From contig NZ_JAESDI010000020.1 of assembly GCF_019249215.1 (NCBI RefSeq), forward strand, positions 1-64,000: 64,000 nucleotides of DNA, given 5' to 3'. The notes under the pieces were generated by a model that saw only the letters and a list, made by a program, of their open reading frames with translations, did no database searches and had not been told where the DNA came from. The translations under genes and the position numbers were made by a program. Shown one piece after another: positions 57,652 to 64,000 of this stretch. Within the stretch, counting starts at the first letter, position 1; every line of letters begins with the position of its first letter. This DNA is from Alteromonas lipotrueae. Its GTDB lineage: Bacteria > Pseudomonadota > Gammaproteobacteria > Enterobacterales > Alteromonadaceae.

Positions 57652-59517
57652 ATGGCCACAATCGCCAAGCAAATCGCAGATAATGCATCCTACCACGCTT
57701 TTGTTAACGGCTATTTAAAAGAAATAGATGAAGGGGTTTGGCACTCGATAGCACAATGGAAGTCAGTAAGCGGCTTCAATACAGAAAACCGCGATAAATT
57801 CATGCTGGAATTACAACTTCAGCACAGTGAAATAAAGCTGATATTCGGTGTGGCGTTTCGGTCAATCGTGGGAAGACACAAACTCACTGGAATTTACCAT
57901 CAACGTCCAAACAGCATGGAATGGCACCCACTAGACTCTATTTCAGCCATCATGCTATTAATTAAAGAAATCTACGCTCGGTCAAACACCCCCCACGTTT
58001 GTGAGCAGGAATTGGAACTCACATTACGCACTATTGAAAGCCATCAGGTAATGGCTGATTATGTCCAAGAAAGAAAAGATGATCCCGCACTAAAAAGCCC
58101 TCGTTTTATTGACTCAGAACAATCGGTGTTGTTTGGTCACTGGCTCCACCCTACTCCCAAATCTCGCCAAGGTATGCACCGTTGGCAACACGCGCATTAT
58201 GCCCCTGAACTTAAAGGCAGCTTCAAACTACATTTTTTTGCCGTAGAGAGAAAATGGCTAAAACAAAGTTCGGCGATTGAACTTTGCGCAGAACACATCG
58301 TGCTTCGTATAGCAGAGCAAGACGCTGGCGATGAACAAGTTGCTTTGATTAAGCAGTTTAGTGAAGCGGGCAAGGCGTTAGTGGCGGTTCACCCACTTCA
58401 AGCAGAATGGTTACTAAAGCAAGATTACATTCAACAGTTAATTTCCACTGGGCAACTACACCCATTAGGCCCGCTGGGCGCAAAGTTCACACCAACGTCG
58501 TCGGTTCGAACCCTGTATTGTGAACAGCTCAACTTCATGGTGAAAGTCTCTATTCCAGTTAAAATCACCAACTCCATGCGTATAAATATGGGTCATGAGC
58601 TTGATGCTGGCGTGACCTTAGCGAAGCTACTTAGTACAACACGTTTTTCGTCTCTGCATTCACAGTTTCAAGTTATTGGCGACCCCGCTTACCTATCACT
58701 TTCTTTACCTGATATGGATGAAAGTGGCTTTGAAATGATATTGCGCGACAACCCATTTAAGCAAACCGAGAAAGAATTAGGCATTGGAGGAATACAATCA
58801 ATCGCGGCGCTGGTGCAAGACGCTATTCTCCCTAACGACCGTTCAAAGCTTGCCACTATTATTCATACGCTGTCTGTTCAAGAGGGACGTTCACTGCATC
58901 AAACAAGCATTTCATGGTTCGACCGTTACTGGCAATGCGCAATAGAGCCAGCCATTAGGTTGTTCGATCAATTTGGTATTGCACTAGAAGCCCACCAGCA
59001 AAACTCCCTATTAGACCTAACTGAAGGCTACCCGAAAACGTATTTTTATCGGGACAATCAAGGATTCTACCTTTCAAGTTCGGATAAAAGCACGCTACTG
59101 CAGCTAGAGCCCGATCTCATTAAATGCCCAGAGCTATTTTACGATAACGATATGATTTTCGACCGGTTTGGCTACTACTTAATAATTAACCAACTCTTCT
59201 CGGTCATTAATCGCTTCGGCTTAGACGGGTTAGTTGGCGAAGACACCCTGCTAAACCTGGCCCGCATAAAATTAGATAAGCTATTAACCCAAGTATCTTC
59301 ACTAGGGCAGGGGTTGATACGCTCCATTACAGAGCGTAAGTCTATTCCTTGCAAAGGCAACTTGCTGACCCGGGTAGATGACGTTGATGAGTTACAAGCT
59401 GAGATGGAACAAGCCGTTTATACTCAAATTAAAAACCCACTTTACTGCTTAACGCCGCCAGTTTCCCTCTCCCCCAATCTAGCTACCACATTCGAGGTTT
59501 GCCTTGAATCAGCTTAA
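57652..59517 (+). CDS. asbA: Petrobactin synthetase AsbA (NIS, IucA/IucC family)
   Basis: NRPS-independent siderophore synthetase of 621 residues, expected to condense spermidine with citrate using ATP. Conserved NIS features are visible: GMHRWQHAHYAPEL, KLHFFAVERKWL, SSVRTLYC, KVSIPVKITNSMR and FGIALEAHQQN. The HPWQ motif appears as HPLQ. An AAGGGGAG ribosome site precedes the ATG. It is the first gene of a tightly packed unit behind a Fur box. The asb assignment rests mainly on the downstream asbC-asbF set. The end overlaps asbB by 14 bp. Confidence 0.9.
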   Translation: MATIAKQIADNASYHAFVNGYLKEIDEGVWHSIAQWKSVSGFNTENRDKFMLELQLQHSEIKLIFGVAFRSIVGRHKLTGIYHQRPNSMEWHPLDSISAIMLLIKEIYARSNTPHVCEQELELTLRTIESHQVMADYVQERKDDPALKSPRFIDSEQSVLFGHWLHPTPKSRQGMHRWQHAHYAPELKGSFKLHFFAVERKWLKQSSAIELCAEHIVLRIAEQDAGDEQVALIKQFSEAGKALVAVHPLQAEWLLKQDYIQQLISTGQLHPLGPLGAKFTPTSSVRTLYCEQLNFMVKVSIPVKITNSMRINMGHELDAGVTLAKLLSTTRFSSLHSQFQVIGDPAYLSLSLPDMDESGFEMILRDNPFKQTEKELGIGGIQSIAALVQDAILPNDRSKLATIIHTLSVQEGRSLHQTSISWFDRYWQCAIEPAIRLFDQFGIALEAHQQNSLLDLTEGYPKTYFYRDNQGFYLSSSDKSTLLQLEPDLIKCPELFYDNDMIFDRFGYYLIINQLFSVINRFGLDGLVGEDTLLNLARIKLDKLLTQVSSLGQGLIRSITERKSIPCKGNLLTRVDDVDELQAEMEQAVYTQIKNPLYCLTPPVSLSPNLATTFEVCLESA

Positions 59518-61270
59518 TATTGAGAAAAGACCTGCATTAGTGCATGTGAATAAGGGGCTAAACTCACGTTCAAAAGCCCGTGTAATCAAGCAGCTCGTTG
59601 AAGCATTACTATTTGAGCAACTTGTTCCTTACCACTATACCAATGGCAGCTTTTGGTTTTCAGTTGGCGCCACCCGTTACATCGCCCGCGGCCACATTTC
59701 AAGCTTCGGCCGAATTCGATTAGATGCTACCTATATAAAACAAATCGCGCCATTCAAGACAGCCACTATTGATTTACCTACCTTGGTAAACGACTTACCC
59801 GCAAGTGATAGCACAAAACGCCAATTGCTAAAGGAGTTAGATCAAACTATCGGGTTTTGTGAATGGAACGATGCGCATTTATCACAATTGCAGAGTCGAC
59901 GACATCTAGACTACTCCGCCTTAGAGTCAGCCATTTTAGAGGGCCATCCCTACCACCCTTGTTTCAAAGCCCGCACAGGTTTTAGCACTAGTGATCATGC
60001 GTACTATAGCCCAGAAGCAAATAACCATTTCAAGCTTCACTGGTTGGCCATTAAACACGCCTTTTTAGCACTAAATTTACCAATGGAAACCATCCATTTT
60101 TGGCAGCAAGAACTGGGCAATGAAACCCTAAATACTTTGCAGCAGCGGTTAAATACTACAAGCACACATGGCCAAGAATATGGTTTTCTACCTATCCACC
60201 CTTGGCAACGACAAGCATTAGCATCTGAGCTTACACAACCTATTAATAACAAGGATATTATTGACTTAGGTGAATGTGGCGATAGCTATCAGGCCACTAT
60301 TTCGGTGAGAACGTTACTGAATGTAACCTCACCAGACAAAGCGCATGTGAAGCTGCCTATGAACATGGTCAATACATCTTCTTTGCGCACCATTGAACCT
60401 CATTCAGTGACAACAGCACCGGTCATTTCGAACTGGTTAGATACAATTATCAAACAAGATAGCTGGTACCAAGAAAAGCAAAACCTTGCTATCCAAAATG
60501 AATATGCAGGCATCGTAGTTCGACACCCCGACACTACTGTGGGGGCCGAGCATTGGGCGAACAAATTATCCCCAAGTCTTAGCGTAATTTTTCGCAACAG
60601 CCAACCGCTAAAAGCAGGCATTACGCACGCCCTTCCCTTTGTTGCATTATCTCTGGTTGAACACGACGGCTTGCCCTTTATCGACCCATGGATAAAAAAA
60701 TACGGCTGCGAAGCTTGGCTAACTCAACTACTTGAAGTAACGGTTGTGCCAGTGTGGCACTTGTTAGTTAAACACGGCATAGCGGTGGAAGCGCATGCAC
60801 AAAATATGAATTTACGGCATGACAATGGCTGGCCAACGTCGGTGGTATTGCGGGATTTTCATGAAAGTTTAGAGTATGTCGACAGCTATCTTGCTCAGCC
60901 AGAGCTAACACCACACTTCGCTAAATTACACCACGATTACATTCATGCACCAGCCAATCAATTTTACTGGATGTCAGATGTAGATGCACTGCGTGAACTC
61001 TTTGTTGATACGTTGTTTGTATACAACCTTACCGATGTAGCCGAGTTGATGCATCGCTATTATCACTATGAAGAAAGCCAGTTTTGGCGACAGGTTAGTC
61101 ATGTGTTATCAGCCTACGAAAAAACGACTAAGCCATGCCCTACTCGCATAAGAAAAATCAAATTACTTGCACCCACTATTCAAACTGAATCTCTACTCGC
61201 AAAAAAGCTGAGTGGCCAAGGGACGCAAGAATTTCACCACTCTATCCCTAACCCTTTACATCCACTTTAA
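59504..61270 (+). CDS. asbB: Petrobactin synthetase AsbB (NIS, IucA/IucC family)
   Basis: Second NIS synthetase, 588 residues, which in Bacillus adds the further spermidine or 3,4-dihydroxybenzoyl-spermidine arm to the citrate core. It has GHPYHPCFKARTGFS, LPIHPWQRQAL, ISVRTLLNVTSP, LPMNMVNTSSLRTI and HGIAVEAHAQN. The start is TTG with GAGG 7 nt upstream and overlaps asbA, indicating translational coupling. Ends 16 nt before asbC. Confidence 0.9.
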   Translation: MNQLNIEKRPALVHVNKGLNSRSKARVIKQLVEALLFEQLVPYHYTNGSFWFSVGATRYIARGHISSFGRIRLDATYIKQIAPFKTATIDLPTLVNDLPASDSTKRQLLKELDQTIGFCEWNDAHLSQLQSRRHLDYSALESAILEGHPYHPCFKARTGFSTSDHAYYSPEANNHFKLHWLAIKHAFLALNLPMETIHFWQQELGNETLNTLQQRLNTTSTHGQEYGFLPIHPWQRQALASELTQPINNKDIIDLGECGDSYQATISVRTLLNVTSPDKAHVKLPMNMVNTSSLRTIEPHSVTTAPVISNWLDTIIKQDSWYQEKQNLAIQNEYAGIVVRHPDTTVGAEHWANKLSPSLSVIFRNSQPLKAGITHALPFVALSLVEHDGLPFIDPWIKKYGCEAWLTQLLEVTVVPVWHLLVKHGIAVEAHAQNMNLRHDNGWPTSVVLRDFHESLEYVDSYLAQPELTPHFAKLHHDYIHAPANQFYWMSDVDALRELFVDTLFVYNLTDVAELMHRYYHYEESQFWRQVSHVLSAYEKTTKPCPTRIRKIKLLAPTIQTESLLAKKLSGQGTQEFHHSIPNPLHPL

Positions 61271-61286
61271 TGTGCAGGAGATTTTC

Positions 61287-62594
61287 ATGTTAAGTGTTGA
61301 TACCACATTTTATTCCACCCACGATTTCGAACGTTTTTACCAGCAATTTTCAGCAATTGCCGAACTGCATGCAAAGCACGCAAATATTGCCGTTTGTCTT
61401 AACGATACCGCTACATGGTTAGCCTTATGCCTTTACGCTAAAAACCATGATATTACAGTGATGCCAATTCACCCAGATACGCCGCTGACACAGGCCAAGC
61501 GTAGCGCCAGAAGAGCTAAATGTGGGGTATTGTTTTACGGCGACATGCACTCCCCAATTCCTATTGAATATAAAGGTGAGGCAGACCAGCGTGCCGGGCT
61601 TATTCAAATGAGCTCTGGCACAACGGGGGAACCTAAGTGCATAAAACGAAGTTGGGTAGCTATAGATGTAGAAATAGCCAGTTACATTTCTCACTTCCCT
61701 GATGCTGACGCTATGACCCCTTACGTAGCATGCCCAGTCACCCACTCATACGGACTAATATGTGGGGTGCTAGTGGCGCTTGGTAGAGGCAAAAGCCCGA
61801 CAATTATTACTAATATCAACCCCAAATTTATAATGAAGTTATTGCTGGCAGCAAAAAAACCGCTGCTTTACTCGTCACCTGCGATGTTAAGTATGCTTAG
61901 CATGTTGTGGCCGAAAAGCAGCACGCTTTATGCCGCCATGACTTCTGGTACCTTAATGTCGAAACCAACACTCGATAAGGTAAGTGAACGAGTAACGCAT
62001 TTATACCAACAATACGGTTGCTCTGAATCTGGATGTGTCAGTTTGGGCCCTATCACTTCCTCCAACACCAGCATTGGTCATGTTCTGCCTCATATTCAAA
62101 TATCGTCTGGGCATGACGTCAATTACCCTGAAGAAATAGTGATAACCGTACCTGCAATAAATGCCAGCCATCAGGCACACGTTATCCATACCCAAGATTT
62201 GGGCTATTTTGAGCATGCAGAAAATGTGTCACCGACGCTGCATTTCATCGCGCGCCAAGACGACACCATTATTGTCTCGGGTTTAAATGTATACCCACAA
62301 GAGATAGAAGATATTGTTCTTGAACACCCAAGCGTGACCGATGCCGTACTGTTTAAAGTAAACGACACCACGGCGGGTCAGCGAGCCTGTTTATATTTCA
62401 CCACCGACAAACTCGATGCCGATACGCTTCGGGCTTGGTGTGGCGACAAACTTGCCGCGTACCAAATTCCGCAATTTTTACATGCAGTGGAGCACATTGA
62501 ACGCTTAGCAAACGGCAAAGTGAATCGGAAAAAACTGGCAGAAGCATACTGTGCCCAAAAGCTCCAAAACGAACTAGCACAGATGGCAGAGTAA
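61287..62594 (+). CDS. asbC: 3,4-dihydroxybenzoate-AMP ligase AsbC (adenylation enzyme)
   Basis: ANL-superfamily adenylating enzyme of 435 residues, expected to activate 3,4-dihydroxybenzoate and load it on the AsbD carrier. It has the P-loop LIQMSSGTTGEPKCIKRSW near residue 108, the YGCSESG motif, the DTIIVSGLNVYPQEIE hinge segment and the catalytic Lys in NGKVNRKKL. I use the ATG at 61287 with CAGGAG upstream; an earlier in-frame start would overlap asbB. It is a little longer than the Bacillus protein as I remember it (about 412). Confidence 0.88.
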   Translation: MLSVDTTFYSTHDFERFYQQFSAIAELHAKHANIAVCLNDTATWLALCLYAKNHDITVMPIHPDTPLTQAKRSARRAKCGVLFYGDMHSPIPIEYKGEADQRAGLIQMSSGTTGEPKCIKRSWVAIDVEIASYISHFPDADAMTPYVACPVTHSYGLICGVLVALGRGKSPTIITNINPKFIMKLLLAAKKPLLYSSPAMLSMLSMLWPKSSTLYAAMTSGTLMSKPTLDKVSERVTHLYQQYGCSESGCVSLGPITSSNTSIGHVLPHIQISSGHDVNYPEEIVITVPAINASHQAHVIHTQDLGYFEHAENVSPTLHFIARQDDTIIVSGLNVYPQEIEDIVLEHPSVTDAVLFKVNDTTAGQRACLYFTTDKLDADTLRAWCGDKLAAYQIPQFLHAVEHIERLANGKVNRKKLAEAYCAQKLQNELAQMAE

Positions 62595-62598
62595 CCCC

Positions 62599-63930
62599 AT
62601 GGATAAACAAAACATTATTGATGCCATTAAGTTGGTACTTGAAAAAGAGCTCAACAATCAAAAGCTGCGCGACTTTAGACCAGCAGCTCGGCTAAATGAA
62701 GACTTGTATTTAGATTCAGTACAGATAATGCAGCTACTGGTTCATATAGAATTGACGCTTGGTATTGATATACCCGATGCTGCGCTGAGTAATGAAGATG
62801 TTGCTACCGTATCTTCGCTAGCAGACTTTCTGTTAAGCCAGTCAAACGGCCGAACTAACGAAACTAGCAATGCGACAAATGAGGTAACTGAGGTCCAAGA
62901 AGAGTTTGAAGATATCAAAGTGCACTGCTTTGTGAGCTGCTTGTGCGAAAGCATTAAAGCTGATCCGCGCGTAGATCACAGACCATTCTATTTTGGCGTG
63001 TGGGACGCTGAAGTACTCATTAGCAATGACCACCATTTAGCCTACCACTCAGATGACATCAACCACGATGAGTTTAGAGCCTGGTATAAAAAAATATATG
63101 GCGTATCGGTTACGCCATGGTACTGCGAGACGCTCAGTAAACAAGAGAACCTTCATACCTTACAAACGTTATTGGCACAGAAATCTGAGAGCGAAAATGT
63201 CATGGTAATGCTTGATATGTATTTGCTGCCAGAACGTGAGAACAAATTTAATCAAAACCCCTTCCCTCACTATGTGATGTTAGAAGAGACACGCGAGCCA
63301 GAAATATGGTTCATGCACGACCCTGACTTTCGTTGGGAAGGCACACAAAATAAATCACAAGTCATCGCCGCTATTGAATCAAAAGCTGTTGCAGGCGGCT
63401 ATATTTTTGATAGCAGCAAAATAACGCCGAGTAAAAATTCCGTTATCGCCGATTACTTCCTCACCTGCTTCAACGCTAACCACAACCCAATGACGGACAA
63501 AGTACGAGACGTTGTTCACGCACACATTGATACAAAAAATAGTGCAACCGATATTACTCAGCTTGGCGAGGCGCTTAAGCAGCTTCCCGTATTAGCAATT
63601 CGTAAGTATGCCTATGAACATGGGTTTGCGTTTTTCTGGCGAGACATCGGCTTTCCAGAAGAAGAATTTGAGTATTGGTGCGATGTGATTGAAGCCCTTG
63701 TAAGCAATTACAAAAACATCCATTTTCGTGCCATGAAATTGGCCTCTGAGCAACCAAGTCCGGCTCATAAAAAAGCTTTGATAGAAGAAATACTCTTACT
63801 ATTAGATCAGCAAGATGAGCGCGAATTTAGCATTAAAAAACATCTCTTTGAGGTATTTTCGCAGTGGTCTAGCTTGCACCAGATAAATTTACACGGCACA
63901 CAAAAACGTGTTGAGGAAGTGGCATTATGA
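62599..63930 (+). CDS. asbDE: AsbD-AsbE fusion: aryl carrier protein joined to DUF6005 petrobactin protein
   Basis: A 443-residue two-domain protein. Residues 1-83 are an acyl carrier domain with the phosphopantetheine Ser40 in EDLYLDSVQIMQLL. After a linker rich in Asn, Thr and Glu (about 83-105), residues 105-443 match AsbE/DUF6005 in character (FVSCLCESIKADPRVDHRPF, YFGVWDAEVLISNDHHLAYH, YVMLEETREPEIWFMHDPD). AsbE takes part in transfer of the 3,4-dihydroxybenzoyl group to spermidine. In Bacillus the two are separate genes. It starts 4 nt after asbC and overlaps asbF by 4 nt. Confidence 0.87.
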   Translation: MDKQNIIDAIKLVLEKELNNQKLRDFRPAARLNEDLYLDSVQIMQLLVHIELTLGIDIPDAALSNEDVATVSSLADFLLSQSNGRTNETSNATNEVTEVQEEFEDIKVHCFVSCLCESIKADPRVDHRPFYFGVWDAEVLISNDHHLAYHSDDINHDEFRAWYKKIYGVSVTPWYCETLSKQENLHTLQTLLAQKSESENVMVMLDMYLLPERENKFNQNPFPHYVMLEETREPEIWFMHDPDFRWEGTQNKSQVIAAIESKAVAGGYIFDSSKITPSKNSVIADYFLTCFNANHNPMTDKVRDVVHAHIDTKNSATDITQLGEALKQLPVLAIRKYAYEHGFAFFWRDIGFPEEEFEYWCDVIEALVSNYKNIHFRAMKLASEQPSPAHKKALIEEILLLLDQQDEREFSIKKHLFEVFSQWSSLHQINLHGTQKRVEEVAL

Positions 63931-64000
63931 ACCTATCAATTTGTACGATATCTTTTCGTCATCAACTCATTTCAATAGAAGAAATAGCCCAATGGGCACA
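63927..64000 (+). CDS. asbF: 3-dehydroshikimate dehydratase AsbF, N-terminal fragment (cut by window end)
   Basis: The first 24 residues (MNLSICTISFRHQLISIEEI...) closely match the start of AsbF, the TIM-barrel enzyme turning 3-dehydroshikimate into 3,4-dihydroxybenzoate for petrobactin. The ATG overlaps the asbDE stop (ATGA). The rest lies outside the window. Confidence 0.85.
   Translation, partial: MNLSICTISFRHQLISIEEIAQWA

Noticed and set aside
61212..61286. Extension of asbC into the end of asbB
   Set aside because: It overlaps asbB by 59 bp; the ATG at 61287 has CAGGAG directly upstream and fits the AsbC family start better.
1..64000. tRNA, rRNA, CRISPR arrays, insertion sequences, prophage or known riboswitches
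   Set aside because: Reading both strands I found no cloverleaf with conserved T-loop and acceptor features, no repeat-spacer pattern, no transposase or integrase frame, and no recognisable riboswitch core. A covariance-model scan would be decisive for RNA genes.

Overview
This window looks like chromosomal DNA of a marine gammaproteobacterium of the Alteromonas type. Gene order (mepM-anmK next to tyrS; glnA-DUF4124-ntrB-ntrC; valS-holC-pepA divergent from lptF-lptG), moderate GC content and a petrobactin-type siderophore locus all point there. This is judged by recognition of gene content, with no database search. Most of the window is core genome. I see no phage, insertion sequence, CRISPR array, tRNA or rRNA gene.

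Layout: 1-4.5 kb holds the tail of an unidentified Cys-rich protein, tyrS (minus), a 244 bp extended-hairpin repeat, and the mepM-anmK cell-wall pair. 4.5-7.7 kb is a divergent sugar-uptake pair (FucP-type MFS permease and OprB-type porin) whose two promoters carry the same two motifs. 7.9-13 kb holds single metabolic genes (old yellow enzyme, SRPBCC protein, 2-hydroxyacid dehydrogenase, GST, ErpA, PPK2). 13-15 kb is minCDE. 15.2-18.2 kb is fumC divergent from a predicted manganese/heavy-metal transporter, with a 33 bp Fur-family palindrome and a 4 x 15 bp tandem repeat between them. 18.3-27.3 kb has a DUF6776 coiled-coil protein, a CLC protein, HemJ, a UPF0149 protein, a divergent Nramp-fold transporter lacking the usual metal-binding residues, a MalY/PatB enzyme, a lone receiver domain and TypA.

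27.6-32.5 kb is the nitrogen-regulation block: glnA behind a sigma-54 promoter with NtrC-like sites, a DUF4124 protein, then ntrB and ntrC. 32.6-41.8 kb is rich in signalling: an Hpt-HD-GYP protein, plsC, rraB, a surface protein with a C-terminal anchor, a PAS-PAS-GGDEF cyclase, and a Tat-exported solute-binding protein paired with a large hybrid histidine kinase. 41.9-49.8 kb is valS-holC-pepA, lptF-lptG and an RDD membrane protein.

50-56 kb is the most intriguing part: an ECF sigma factor and RskA-type anti-sigma factor, followed by a DUF4331 protein, a one-domain lipoprotein, a TPR-like protein and a HupE/UreJ-type membrane protein with an EF-hand. The sigma gene and the DUF4331 gene share the upstream element TTGCATC-N17-CGTTT, so the sigma factor probably drives both itself and this envelope/metal module. 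56-64 kb is a MATE transporter, a Fur box, and asbA-asbB-asbC-asbDE-asbF (last gene cut by the window end). This would make petrobactin from citrate, spermidine and 3,4-dihydroxybenzoate under iron control; the carrier protein AsbD and AsbE (DUF6005) are fused here.
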